This document shows, piece after piece, positions 35,427 to 44,744 of a stretch of DNA of 64,000 nucleotides; the stretch's first letter is position 1, and every line of letters starts with the position of its first letter. The position numbers were made by a program, and so were the translations under genes. This stretch comes from Sphingomonas sp. Leaf9. GTDB taxonomy: Bacteria > Pseudomonadota > Alphaproteobacteria > Sphingomonadales > Sphingomonadaceae. The notes under the pieces were generated by a model, which had not been told where the DNA came from, did not search any database, and saw only the letters and a list, made by a program, of their open reading frames with translations. The stretch is taken from NCBI RefSeq assembly GCF_001421355.1, contig NZ_LMKC01000006.1, positions 124,001 to 188,000 of the forward strand, read 5' to 3'.

Positions 35427-38411
35427 GTGCACGGAAATTCCGCTTTAGGCCATCAGGATGGCTCCGAAACAGCGTCTCGGTTGATTGCCGCCAGTGCGGA
35501 GATGGCGAGCGCCCGTACGATGGAATCCATCGTGGACGTCCTGCGACGGACTGCCCGGGCGATCCTTCAGGCGGACGGGATCGCGGTGGTCATCCGCGAC
35601 GGCGACCAATGTCATTATGTCGCGGAAGATGCGGTCGGCCCGCTGTGGCGCGGGCACCGCTTCCCTGCGGACGACTGCGTGTCCGGCGCGGCGATGCGGG
35701 GCGGCAGGACGATCGCCATCGCGGATGTCCGGGAGGACCCGCGGGTGCCGCAGGACCTGTATCGCACTACCTTCGTGCGCAGCCTCGCCATCGTGCCGAT
35801 CGGCAAGCCGGAGCCGGTCGCGGCGCTGGGGGCGTATTTGTCCGAGGCCGGGCCGGTGGGCGATCCGACGATCGAGCGACTGGAGGGTCTGGCCAAGCTC
35901 GCGACGATCGCGATCGAGAATGTCCGCCTGATCGATGCCCGTGACCGCGCGGCAGCGCTGGCCGCCGCCCAGAACGACATCCTCGCGCGGGTCGTTCGCC
36001 ATGAACCGTTGGCGACGACGCTCGATGCGGTCATCGAAACGGTCGAGCGGCTGTCGTCGTCCGGGGTGCTGGGTTCGATCCTCCTCCTCAGCGAAGACCA
36101 GCAGACGCTGCTGCACGGCGCCGCGCCAAGTTTGCCCGCTGCCTATAACGAAGCGATCGACGGGATTGCGGTCGGTCCATCGGTCGGATCTTGCGGCAGT
36201 GCGATCCATCGTGGCAAGCCGGTGCATGTCAGCGATATCGCCAATGATCCGCTGTGGACCGACTATCGCGATCTGGCGCTGGCGCACGGTCTGCGCGCCT
36301 GCTGGTCCACGCCGATCCATTCGGCATCGGGGGCGGTGCTGGGCACGTTCGCGATGTATCACCGCGACCCGCGCGAGCCGGTGCCCGCCGATCTCGAGAT
36401 CGTGGACTTCGTGGTGCAGACCGCGGGCCTCGTCATCGAACGGGCCAGGGCGGAGCAGACGGCGCGGGACATCCGGATCGCCAAGCAGACGCGCGAACGC
36501 GAGCTGCACTTCGCGTTGAAGGCGGGGCGTTTCGGCGCATGGCATTTCGACCTCGCCACCGGAGAACTGACGTCGTCCGAGACATGCCGCACGAACTTCG
36601 GGCGCGATCCGGACGCGGCGTTTTCCTATGCCGAGCTTCGCGCGGCGGTGCATCCCGACGACCAGGCACGCATGCAGGCGGCGGTCGAACAGTCGGTCGC
36701 GACCGGCGGTGACTATGACATCGAATATCGCGCCATTACCCCTGCCGGCGATGTGCGCTGGGTGCAGATCCGGGCACAGCCATCCTATGCGGACGACGGT
36801 TCGCCCGTGTCGATGACCGGGGTGTCGCTCGACATTACAGCGCGTCGTGCCGCCGAGGAGCGCCTGCGCGATCTGAACGAAACGCTGGAGGCGCAGGTGG
36901 CGGCGCGGACCGCCGAGCTGCGCTTTCACCACGACATCATCGAGGCGACCGTCTCGCCGATCTGCGCGTTCGATCATGACTATCGGCTGATCGCGTTCAA
37001 CAAGGCGCATAGCGACGAGTTCTTCCGCATCTTCGGGCACCGCGTGCAGATCGGCGAGATTTTCCCCGACCTGTTCCTGCCGGACCAGGCGCCGATCATG
37101 CGCGGTTTCATGGCACGGGCGCTGGCAGGCGAAAGCTACGTGATCGTCGAGGAGTTCGGCGATCCCGACCTCGCCAAGCCCTATTGGGAGGTGATCTACA
37201 CGCCGCTGCGCGACGAGGCGGGCAACGTCGTGGGCGCGTTCCATCTGGCGAACGACATCACTCAGCGGCTGCGCGCGGAGGCAGAACTGCGCACGACGCA
37301 GGACGCCCTGCGACAGGCGCAGAAGATGGAGGCGATGGGCCAGCTCACCGGCGGGGTAGCGCACGACTTCAACAATCTGCTGACCCCGATCGTCGGCAGT
37401 CTGGACATGCTCCAGCGCAAGGGCGTCGGCACCGAACGCGAACAGCGCCTGATCGCCGGAGCGATGCAGTCGGCGGAGCGCGCCCGCACGCTGGTGCAGC
37501 GGTTGCTGGCATTCGCCCGTCGGCAACCGCTCCAGGCGAAGCCGGTCGACATCGCCGCCCTCGTCACGGGTCTGGGCGACCTCATCGCCAGCACGACGGG
37601 ACCGCAGATCAAGGTCGTGGTGTCGGCCGATGCCGACCTGCCGCCCGCCCTTGCCGATCCGAACCAGCTTGAGCTGGCGCTGCTGAACCTCAGCGTGAAT
37701 GCACGCGATGCCATGCCCCACGGTGGTACGCTGCGCATCTCGGCAACGGCCGACCGGATCGACCGGCGGACACCCACCGGGCCGGCACCGGGCGACTATG
37801 TTCGTTTGTCCGTGGCCGATACGGGCACCGGGATGGATGACGCCACGGCCGCGCGTGCGGTCGAGCCGTTCTTCTCGACCAAGGGCGTCGGGCAGGGAAC
37901 CGGCCTCGGTCTGTCGATGGTGCACGGCCTGGCATCCCAGCTCGGTGGAGCGCTCGTCATCAACAGCCATGTCGGCGTGGGTACGAACATGGAGCTTTGG
38001 CTGCCGCAGACCACAGCGGCCGTCGCCCGGGCAGAACCTGCCGATACCGCTGGTGTCGCGTCTTTCAGCGGGCGCGCGCTGCTGGTCGATGACGAGGAAC
38101 TGGTCCGGCTCAGCACCGCCGACATGCTGGTCGACCTTGGGTACGAAGTCGTCGAGGCGGCGTCCGCCGAACAGGCATTGCAACTGCTCGCCAACGAACA
38201 GATCGATCTGCTCGTCACGGATCACCTGATGCCCGGGATGACCGGCGTCGATCTGGTCCGGGAGGTCCGACGTCGAACCCCTGCCATGCCGGTCCTGCTT
38301 GTGTCCGGCTTCGCCGAAGTCGACGGTCTCGATGCGGCGCTCCCCCGGCTCGTCAAACCGTTCCGAAAGGACGAACTGGCTGACATGGTCGAGCGGGTAT
38401 CGCAGCGCTGA
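35427..38411 (+). CDS. Hybrid sensor histidine kinase (GAF-GAF-PAS-PAS-HisKA-HATPase-REC)
   Basis: About 994 residues, no membrane helices. Order of domains: GAF (about 20-170; ADGIAVVIRDGDQCHYVAED), second GAF (about 195-345; VGSCGSAIHRGKPVHVSDIANDPLW), PAS/PAC (about 360-480; VRWVQIRAQPSYADDGSPVSMTGVSLDITARR), a coiled linker, another PAS (about 505-625), HisKA with H-box QLTGGVAHDFNNLLTPIVGSL, HATPase (NQLELALLNLSVNARDAMP; GTGMD; GTGLGLSMVHG) and a C-terminal receiver (LLVDDEELVR; LLVTDHLMPG; RLVKPFRKDEL). I use the GTG at 35427, which has a purine-rich AGGGA upstream. Such cytosolic hybrids often sense light, redox or small ligands. No partner regulator is adjacent. Confidence 0.93.
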   Translation: MHGNSALGHQDGSETASRLIAASAEMASARTMESIVDVLRRTARAILQADGIAVVIRDGDQCHYVAEDAVGPLWRGHRFPADDCVSGAAMRGGRTIAIADVREDPRVPQDLYRTTFVRSLAIVPIGKPEPVAALGAYLSEAGPVGDPTIERLEGLAKLATIAIENVRLIDARDRAAALAAAQNDILARVVRHEPLATTLDAVIETVERLSSSGVLGSILLLSEDQQTLLHGAAPSLPAAYNEAIDGIAVGPSVGSCGSAIHRGKPVHVSDIANDPLWTDYRDLALAHGLRACWSTPIHSASGAVLGTFAMYHRDPREPVPADLEIVDFVVQTAGLVIERARAEQTARDIRIAKQTRERELHFALKAGRFGAWHFDLATGELTSSETCRTNFGRDPDAAFSYAELRAAVHPDDQARMQAAVEQSVATGGDYDIEYRAITPAGDVRWVQIRAQPSYADDGSPVSMTGVSLDITARRAAEERLRDLNETLEAQVAARTAELRFHHDIIEATVSPICAFDHDYRLIAFNKAHSDEFFRIFGHRVQIGEIFPDLFLPDQAPIMRGFMARALAGESYVIVEEFGDPDLAKPYWEVIYTPLRDEAGNVVGAFHLANDITQRLRAEAELRTTQDALRQAQKMEAMGQLTGGVAHDFNNLLTPIVGSLDMLQRKGVGTEREQRLIAGAMQSAERARTLVQRLLAFARRQPLQAKPVDIAALVTGLGDLIASTTGPQIKVVVSADADLPPALADPNQLELALLNLSVNARDAMPHGGTLRISATADRIDRRTPTGPAPGDYVRLSVADTGTGMDDATAARAVEPFFSTKGVGQGTGLGLSMVHGLASQLGGALVINSHVGVGTNMELWLPQTTAAVARAEPADTAGVASFSGRALLVDDEELVRLSTADMLVDLGYEVVEAASAEQALQLLANEQIDLLVTDHLMPGMTGVDLVREVRRRTPAMPVLLVSGFAEVDGLDAALPRLVKPFRKDELADMVERVSQR

Positions 38412-38473
38412 CCGGATAGCCGCTTGGCGGCGATCACGATAAGAACCACGGATACTCCAACCGAAGGATCATC

Positions 38474-38572
38474 ATGAAGATCAGCGCGCGCAACCAGATT
38501 TCCGGCACCATCGCCTCGATCACGCCGGGGGCCGTCATCATCAAGGCCAGCGACGTGATGATCGGCAAGTAA
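38474..38572 (+). pseudogene. Molybdopterin/molybdate-binding Mop (TOBE) protein with internal deletion
   Basis: A 32-residue frame joins the exact beginning and exact end of a Mop protein. It starts KISARNQISGTI and SITPGAV, and ends IIKASDVMIGK followed by TAA. A normal Mop domain has about 68 residues; the central block that forms half of the TOBE barrel is missing while the reading frame is kept. It should be unable to bind molybdate by itself. The ModE-like gene starts two bases after it. An in-frame deletion is the simplest explanation. The conserved ends are from memory of the family, not alignment. Confidence 0.6.
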
Positions 38573-38573
38573 C

Positions 38574-38945
38574 ATGAAGCTCGGCTCCTTCTGGCTCAAG
38601 ATCCAGATCACGTGCGGCGATGCGCTGGCGATGGGGCCGGGCAAGGCCGACCTGCTGGCGGCGATCATCGCCGAAGGCTCGATCAGCGGCGCGGGCCGCG
38701 CGCTCGGCATGAGCTATCGCCGCGCCTGGCTGCTGGTCGACGAAATGAACCGCTGCTTCGATCCGCCGCTGGTCGAAACGCTGAAGGGCGGCGGGCGGGA
38801 GCGCGGGGCGAAGGTTAGTGCGGCCGGCCTCGCGGTGCTCGAAGCCTATCGCGAGATGGAGCGCGAGGCCGCCGCCATCGCCGAACGCCCGGCCTATGCC
38901 CGCCTGCGTACCTATCTTCGCGACGCGCCGGTCACGAACGACTGA
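38574..38945 (+). CDS. ModE-like winged-helix regulator (molybdate-responsive, HTH only)
   Basis: A 123-residue protein corresponding to the N-terminal DNA-binding half of ModE: KADLLAAIIAEGSISGAGRALGMSYRRAWLLVDEMNRCFDPPLVETLKGGGRERGAKVSAAGLAVLEAYREM. The GSIS.AGRALGMSYRRAW helix-turn-helix is diagnostic. The C-terminal TOBE sensor domains of E. coli ModE are absent; in such split systems a separate Mop protein can supply molybdate sensing, and the gene just upstream is a Mop gene, though internally deleted. There are no modABC transporter genes in the window. Next downstream is a broken TonB receptor with a repeat-bearing upstream region. Confidence 0.87.
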   Translation: MKLGSFWLKIQITCGDALAMGPGKADLLAAIIAEGSISGAGRALGMSYRRAWLLVDEMNRCFDPPLVETLKGGGRERGAKVSAAGLAVLEAYREMEREAAAIAERPAYARLRTYLRDAPVTND

Positions 38946-38981
38946 ACGCGGGCCGGATTGGGGCATCGCCGGCAACTCTCT

Positions 38982-39023
38982 ATATACGCTCGGATACATA
39001 CTCGATATACGCCCGAATATAAA
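38982..39023. repeat. Two 19-base imperfect direct repeats upstream of the broken TonB receptor
   Basis: ATATACGCTCGGATACATA (38982-39000) and ATATACGCCCGAATATAAA (39005-39023) share 14 of 19 positions at a 23-base period, close to two helical turns. They lie 36 bases upstream of the receptor start and just after the ModE-like gene, so they may be a regulator binding site. Confidence 0.5.
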
Positions 39024-39058
39024 GCGGCCACAGGGACCGCGATCAGGGGTATTCATCG

Positions 39059-40298
39059 ATGTCGAAGCGGTTCGCAGTGTTTCTCTGCGCCACGGCCATG
39101 TCTGCGTTCAGCGCCCCGGCCATCGCCCAGACCGCCACGACGGAGGTGCCGCCGTCGGCTTCCGACGATGCGGCCGATACCGGCCTGCCCGAAATCATCG
39201 TCACGGCGCGACGCCGGGCGGAAAATGCGCAGCGTGTCCCCGCCGCCCTGTCGGTGGTGGGCGGCGATCTGATCGACCAGAGCTATACGGTCAACACGCA
39301 GGGACTGACCACGCTGATCCCGACGCTGAACTACAGCTCGGCCAACCCGCGCAACACCGCCTTCACCATCCGCGGCTTGGGGTCGAGCGTCGTTGCGGTC
39401 AGCCAGGCGAATGACGGGTTGGAGCCGGGCGTCGGCTTCTATGTCGATCAGGTCTATCACGCGCGCCCCGCGACCGCCGCGTTCGACTTCGCCGATATCG
39501 AGCAGGTCGAGGAATTGCGCGGGCCGCAGGGCACGCTGTTCGGCAAGAACACGACGGCGGGCGCGCTCAATATCACAACCCGCGCGCCGACCTTCACCCG
39601 CGAAGGCTTCGCCGAGCTGTCCTATGGCGACTATAATTTCGTGCAGGCGAAGGGCTGGGCGTCGGGGCCGATCACCGACACCATCGCCTATCGCATCTCG
39701 GGCGTGTCGACCCGGCGCGACGGCGTGCTGGACAACGTCCGCACCGGCCGCGCCGCCAACACGATCGGTACGCAGGCGGTGCGCGGGCAGTTGCTGTTCA
39801 AGCCCGATGACATGATCCAGATGCGCGTCATCGCCGACTTCACCAATTTCCAGGCCTATTGCTGCGGGCAGGTGTATCTGCGCACCGGCACGTCCTTGCG
39901 CGCCGCCAACCGCCAATTCGGCGGGCCGAACGGTCTGGCGGCGCAGTTCGGCTATGCGCCCCCCAGCACCAACGTCTACGACCGCAAGACCGATATCGAC
40001 GGCCCGCTCGGCGTCGACACCAACGAAGGCGGCGTCAGCGCGATCACCGACTGGAACCTGGGCGGTCACGCTGACATCGGTCAGCGCGTGGCGATTCTGG
40101 AACTGGGATGCCGAGAACGATCGCGACTATACCGGCTTGCCCGTCCAGCTGTCGCAACACATCCCGTCGCGGCAGGACCAATATAGCCAGGAACTGCGCC
40201 TCGCCTCGAACGGCACGGGGCCGCTATCCTATGTTGTCGGCCTCTATGGCTTTCGCCAGCGGCTGCGAGCAATTGCACTTCCGCAATCACATGAATGA
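39059..40298 (+). pseudogene. TonB-dependent receptor, frameshifted and 3'-truncated
   Basis: The first 335 residues are a good receptor: signal peptide (RFAVFLCATAMSAFSAPAIAQ), TonB region LPEIIVTARRRAENAQRVPAALSVV, plug with FTIRGLGSS and VEELRGPQGTLFGKNTTAGALNI, then early barrel strands. At about 40066 an extra T shifts the frame: homology continues in another frame (LTSVSAWRFWNWDAENDRDY through SYVVGLYGF). It then stops abruptly near 40266, where unrelated sequence follows. Some 400 residues of barrel are missing, so it cannot form a channel. The left-hand 1.1 kb is otherwise undamaged, suggesting a recent lesion. Confidence 0.85.
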
Positions 40299-40389
40299 AC
40301 TCGGTCGCCATCTCAATCCAATATCATGGAATGTCCGCCTCCCCCCGATGGGCAGCACCGGGTTGACGGGGCGCGACTGTGCATGGCGC

Positions 40390-40421
40390 CCAAAATCGAG
40401 AAATGCCAAAATCGAGAAATG
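40390..40421. repeat. Tandem duplication, 2 x 16 bases
   Basis: CCAAAATCGAGAAATG occurs twice head to tail (40390-40405 and 40406-40421) in the junk sequence downstream of the truncated TonB receptor. It lies in the region where the receptor's 3' part has been replaced. Confidence 0.85.
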
Positions 40422-40464
40422 AATGCATGGCAGAAGCTAAGTGTCTGGAAAGACCGGATGTGAG

Positions 40465-41487
40465 TCACCTGGATATGGCGGGCACATTGATGACGATCTT
40501 ACCGACATGTTCGCCCTTGGTGAGATCGCGCAGCGCTGCCTTTGCGTCTTCGAACGCATAGGTTCGGGAGATGACGGGGTGAAGCCCGTGCAGCGTGATC
40601 GCAGCGTTCATCGCCTCGAACATCTCGCGAGAGCCGACGTTCATGCCACGCAGGATGGCAGAGGTTTTCAGCAGCGCCATCGGATCGATCCTCTCGCCGG
40701 GCATGCCTCCCAACAGGCTGACAACGCCACCCGGACGGACACTCGCGACGGAGCGCGCCGTGGTGCCCTTGCCGCCAATGTCAATGACATGGTCTACGCC
40801 ACGTCCACCGGTCAGCCGACGTGCTTCCAGCTGCCAGTCCGGATGTGTCCGGTAATTGATCGTATCGTCAGCGCCAAGCGCGCGAGCCTGCTCCAGCTTC
40901 GCATCGCTGGACGAGGTGGAGATGACATGCGCCCCGGCGGCACGGGCGAACTGAATGGCGAAGGTTGCGACACCGCCCGTACCAAGCGTCAGGACGGTTT
41001 CACCGGGCAGGAGCGGCCTGAGCCCGAATAGCGCATTCCATGCCGTCACGCCGGCGACCGGGAGTGTCGCGGCCTCGGCAAAATCAAGATTCTCAGGGAT
41101 AGCGACCAGCCCGTTCTGGTCGACGAAGACCATTTGCGCGAGCATCCCGTCCAGCAAACCGCAACGCTGCGTCTCGAAGCTGTCGTGCGGCTGCCGGCCA
41201 CCGATCCAGCTTTCGACAAAGGTACCGACGACACGCTCGCCGACCTTCCACCGGGTGACACCAGACCCGGTTGCGAGGACGACGCCTGCGCCATCGGAGC
41301 ACGGGATGATGTGCGGACCGGCAACGGGGAAGCCATAGCTTTTCGTCGCGAGCAACACGTCACGGAAGTTGAGGCTGACGGCATGCACTGCGATCAGAAC
41401 CTGGCTATCGCGCAGCGTCGGCACCGGCCGCTCGACCGCACGCCAGCTATCGACGTTGTCCCGTTCCCCGATCTCGTATGCGAGCAT
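40465..41487 (-). CDS. Zinc-free quinone oxidoreductase-like alcohol dehydrogenase (MDR superfamily)
   Basis: A 340-residue medium-chain reductase. It has the GroES-like half (VLIAVHAVSLNFRDVLLATKSYGFP; PCSDGAGVVLATGSGVTRWKVGERVVGTF) and the Rossmann motif LTLGTGGVATFAIQFARAAGAHVISTSSSDAKLEQARALGAD. The catalytic and structural zinc ligands of true alcohol dehydrogenases are missing. This matches the group often annotated NAD(P)-dependent alcohol dehydrogenase or zinc-binding quinone reductase. ATG 41487 has AAGGAG upstream and begins the conserved N-terminus. Divergent from a LysR gene 92 bases away, its probable regulator. Confidence 0.92.
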   Translation of the reverse strand: MLAYEIGERDNVDSWRAVERPVPTLRDSQVLIAVHAVSLNFRDVLLATKSYGFPVAGPHIIPCSDGAGVVLATGSGVTRWKVGERVVGTFVESWIGGRQPHDSFETQRCGLLDGMLAQMVFVDQNGLVAIPENLDFAEAATLPVAGVTAWNALFGLRPLLPGETVLTLGTGGVATFAIQFARAAGAHVISTSSSDAKLEQARALGADDTINYRTHPDWQLEARRLTGGRGVDHVIDIGGKGTTARSVASVRPGGVVSLLGGMPGERIDPMALLKTSAILRGMNVGSREMFEAMNAAITLHGLHPVISRTYAFEDAKAALRDLTKGEHVGKIVINVPAISR

Positions 41488-41579
41488 GGTGTTTCTCCTT
41501 CGATCACAATGATCTAGCGATCGCCAGGCGTTCGGATTAGACGGACAATAATGGACAAGCTGGTGAACCAGATCGAACA

Positions 41580-42458
41580 ATGACACGGCATTTGCAGGAG
41601 ATCTCAGCCTTCGTAGCGGTGGCGGATCGGCTAAGTTTCCAGCGTGCGGCGATCGATCGCGGCGTTACGCGCTCGACGCTCAGTCACGCCGTCAAGACAC
41701 TTGAAGCGCGGCTTGGCGTTCGGCTCCTCAACCGAACGACGCGTAGCGTCGCGTTGACGGAAGCGGGGCAGGCGTTTCATGCCCGTGCAAAGCGGGCGCT
41801 GGGCGAGATCGATCAGGCGATCGAAGCAATAGATGATTTCCGTAGCCGTCCGATGGGCACGCTCCGCCTGACGGTTCCCCGCTCGGTAAGCCCGAGCATC
41901 ATCGGGACGGTTGCCGCGCTTGTCGCAACCCATCCCAACCTGTCGATCGAAATCGATGCCAATGACCGGCTCGTGGACATCGTGGCGGAAGGCTTCGATG
42001 CCGGCATCCGCTTCGGGGTCAGCATGCAGCAGGATATGATTGCCGTCCGGTTGGACCGCGCCTTCCATTTTGCCGTTCTTGGTGCGCCTGCCTATCTAGC
42101 AGAACACGGTCCGCCGATCACACCCACCGATCTGCTGCGACATCGCTGCATCCGCTACCGGTTGCCGAGCGGTATCCTCGACCCCTGGGTTTTCGAGCGT
42201 GGGCGGGAGATCAGCAGGATCGACGTGACCGGGCCGCTGATCTTCAACGATCAGAATTTGATGATGGAGGCGGCGCTTCATGGCGCCGGCCTGGCCTTCG
42301 TTTTCGAGGAGGGGGCACGCACCCACCTCGACAGCGGGCGGCTTGTCCGGTGTCTGCCAGAGTACACGCTGCAGTTCAGCGAACTCTATCTCTATTATTC
42401 CGGCCGCCGTCACGTATCCACGGCGCTAAGGGCGCTGATAGACGCCTTGAAGGCGTGA
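41580..42458 (+). CDS. LysR family transcriptional regulator
   Basis: A 292-residue LysR protein of the CrgA/AaeR-like group. The HTH is LQEISAFVAVADRLSFQRAAIDRGVTRSTLSHAVKTLEARLGVRLLNRTTRSVALTEAG; the effector domain begins GTLRLTVPRSVSP and has the IRFGVSMQQDMIAVRL hinge typical of the group. Just before the start, GGACAA occurs twice 10 bases apart (41543-41548 and 41553-41558), a possible binding site. It is divergent from the quinone-reductase-like gene and probably controls it. Confidence 0.93.
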   Translation: MTRHLQEISAFVAVADRLSFQRAAIDRGVTRSTLSHAVKTLEARLGVRLLNRTTRSVALTEAGQAFHARAKRALGEIDQAIEAIDDFRSRPMGTLRLTVPRSVSPSIIGTVAALVATHPNLSIEIDANDRLVDIVAEGFDAGIRFGVSMQQDMIAVRLDRAFHFAVLGAPAYLAEHGPPITPTDLLRHRCIRYRLPSGILDPWVFERGREISRIDVTGPLIFNDQNLMMEAALHGAGLAFVFEEGARTHLDSGRLVRCLPEYTLQFSELYLYYSGRRHVSTALRALIDALKA

Positions 42459-42575
42459 TATTGTTGCCGCTGACATTTTGACAATAGGACATCGAGGATA
42501 GGAGAGGGTGGCAGTGACATCGGACACAGCTTCATCCAGCCTGACGCTACCTTGAAGTCGTATGACGCCGCTGTC

Positions 42576-43721
42576 TTATGTCATCGGCCGCAACGTGAAT
42601 CGTGTGATCTCGGACGGCACGCCCAACCGGAGCGCGAAGCCGGGCCACAAGCCGGTGCCGTTGCTGACGTAGAGCGTCATGCCGCCGACTTCGTACCGTC
42701 CCGACACGAACCCGGCATTGGCCCGGGCGACGATCCGGTCGAGCCCCGCGATCATGCCGCCATGCGTGTGTCCGGACAATTGCAGCGCGACGCCGCGCGC
42801 GGCGGCATCGCGTGCCTTTCCAGGTTGATGGTCGAGGAGCAGGACAGGCGCATTGGCCGGCGCACCTCGCAACGCGAGGGCAAGGTCGGGTCCGGGCGCA
42901 CCGACGCTGGGTGCCGACAGGTCGGTGACGCCGGCGACGACCAACTGGTCGCCGCCGTGTTCGATCACCGCATGCGCGTTGGGCAACATGCGGAAACCCA
43001 TGCCCAAGAGGTGTCGCATCCACGCGCCGTAATCGAAGAAATATTCGTGGTTGCCCGGGATGGCATAGACCCCGTTCGGCGCACGCAGCTGCTGCAGTGG
43101 CGCGATGTCCTGGCGACGCATTTCGACCGACCCGTCGATGAAGTCGCCGGTCACCACGATCAGGTCGGCGCCGGACGCATTGGTGCGATCGACTACTGCC
43201 TGCGCCCAATCGGCCGTGAAGAGTCGGCTGACATGAAGATCGGTAAGCTGAACGACGCGATATCCGTCGAAGGATGGCGGAAGGTCGCGGATCGCCACCG
43301 TCACGTCCCTGATCGGGGGAACGCGAAGCGCATTGACGACCCCGATCCCGGCCAGCGCCGCGGCCACGCCGGCAATGGTATAGCGCAGCGCGTCCGGTTC
43401 CCGGATCACCTCCCGCCGCACCAGCATGGTCAGCACTGCCCCCAGGTCGATCACCACTTGGAGCACCGCAAGCAGCAGCAGCGCGCCGAACGCCCAGTTG
43501 AAGAGGATCACGACCAGACGCGGGAACTCGGGCGCGAAGACCGAGCCCGACGACAATCGGCTCCAGAAATGGAACTGCGACGCCACGAGTATCAGGATGC
43601 CTGCGGGGATCTTGGCCCAGAGCGGCAGCGGCAAGGGCCAGAGCCAGCGGGCGAGGACGATCAGCGCCGGTATGGCAAAGATGACATTGAAGATGGGATG
43701 CGCTCCGGCTTGTGCAGGCAA
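42576..43721 (-). CDS. Membrane-anchored metallophosphoesterase (calcineurin-like)
   Basis: A 381-residue protein. The first 130 residues hold about four membrane helices (FNVIFAIPALIVLARWLWPL, IPAGILILVASQFHF, VVILFNWAFGALLLLAVLQVVIDL, YTIAGVAAALAGIGVVNAL). The C-terminal phosphoesterase domain shows the full metal-binding set: QLTDLHV, VVTGDFIDG, IPGNHEYFFDYG and LSGHTHGG. The arrangement resembles YkuE/YaeI-type enzymes, which act on lipid-linked phosphates such as UDP-diacylglucosamine; here the domain should face the periplasm or membrane surface. The start is a TTG in the frame record; no better ATG precedes the first helix. Confidence 0.9.
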   Translation of the reverse strand: MPAQAGAHPIFNVIFAIPALIVLARWLWPLPLPLWAKIPAGILILVASQFHFWSRLSSGSVFAPEFPRLVVILFNWAFGALLLLAVLQVVIDLGAVLTMLVRREVIREPDALRYTIAGVAAALAGIGVVNALRVPPIRDVTVAIRDLPPSFDGYRVVQLTDLHVSRLFTADWAQAVVDRTNASGADLIVVTGDFIDGSVEMRRQDIAPLQQLRAPNGVYAIPGNHEYFFDYGAWMRHLLGMGFRMLPNAHAVIEHGGDQLVVAGVTDLSAPSVGAPGPDLALALRGAPANAPVLLLDHQPGKARDAAARGVALQLSGHTHGGMIAGLDRIVARANAGFVSGRYEVGGMTLYVSNGTGLWPGFALRLGVPSEITRFTLRPMT

Positions 43722-43877
43722 TGTCGCCTGTAAACGAGGCGCGGGCCCTACGTGTCCGCCCTATGCTACGGGGGAGGGGGCCTGGAGATGATTTCGACGC
43801 GGCCCGCCGTCGTCATAACAGGGGCGCGCGTCGAAGTTTCATCGGTGCCTTCTACCCAGGCTGGCCGACCACCGGCG

Positions 43878-44612
43878 TCAAGCCGTTGCACCGCCGTCGA
43901 TGTTGAGCGTCGTGCCGGTGATATAGCTCGCATCCGGTCCGGCCAGGAACGCGACCGCGCCCGCGATCTCCTCGACCTTGCCATAGCGACCGAGCGGGAT
44001 CGCCTGGAGTACCTGTCCCGCGAATTCGCTGTCGGCAGGGTTCAGGTCGGTGTCGATCGGCCCCGGCTGCACGGTGTTGACCAGGATGTTGCGCGGGGCG
44101 AGGTCCTTGGCCCATCCGCGCGCCAGCGCCGCTACCGCTGCCTTGGTCGCGCTGTAGACGGTGGTCGCGGGGAAGGCCATTTCGCCCGAGATGCTGCCGA
44201 TCAGGATGATCCGGCCGCCGTCGCGAAGATGCGGCAAGGCCGCGCGGGTGCCGACGTGCAGGCCCTTCACATTGACGCCGAACTGACGGTCGTACGTCTC
44301 GTCGGTATCCTCGGTGACCGTGGAGAATTCGGCCACGCCGGCATTGTGGACCAGGATGTCGATACCGCCCAGCGCAGCGGCAGCCTGTTCGACGCCGGCA
44401 CGCTGCGACGCGGGATCGGCAGCGTTTGCCTGGAAGGCGAAGGCGGTGCCGCCCGCGCGCTCGATCGCCGACACGGTAGCGTCGGCGGCGGCCTTGTTGC
44501 CGGCATAGGTGATCGCCACGGTCGCGCCATCGGCCGCCAACCGCCTGGCGATGGCCGAACCGATACCGCGCGATCCGCCGGTGACGAGCGCTGTCCTGCC
44601 CTGAATCGACAT
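43878..44612 (-). CDS. SDR family oxidoreductase (3-ketoacyl reductase-like)
   Basis: A 244-residue classical SDR: TALVTGGSRGIGSAIARRLAADGATVAITY at the start, NAGVAEFSTVTE, catalytic Ser in ILIGSISGEMAFP and YSATK (Tyr and Lys). The C-terminus FLAGPDASYITGTTLNIDGGATA is the standard FabG-like ending. Two ATGs are present; I use the second (44612), which is seven bases from GGAG. Divergent from an ArsR-type regulator. It probably reduces a small carbonyl using NADPH; substrate unknown. Confidence 0.93.
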   Translation of the reverse strand: MSIQGRTALVTGGSRGIGSAIARRLAADGATVAITYAGNKAAADATVSAIERAGGTAFAFQANAADPASQRAGVEQAAAALGGIDILVHNAGVAEFSTVTEDTDETYDRQFGVNVKGLHVGTRAALPHLRDGGRIILIGSISGEMAFPATTVYSATKAAVAALARGWAKDLAPRNILVNTVQPGPIDTDLNPADSEFAGQVLQAIPLGRYGKVEEIAGAVAFLAGPDASYITGTTLNIDGGATA

Positions 44613-44744
44613 ACTCATTCTCCAAAAAATGCTGGCCCGCGATCACGCCGTCGTGCGCTGTCGGCAGGCGGTAAATGGGATGACGCTTCAACAGTTCAAT
44701 AATGCCGAACTATTAAATCGAAGGTAGTGCCCTATATCGGTTCG

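Noticed and set aside
35445..38225. 926-codon open frame opposite the hybrid kinase
   Set aside because: The kinase frame carries all GAF, PAS, HisKA, ATPase and receiver motifs. The opposite frame has none.
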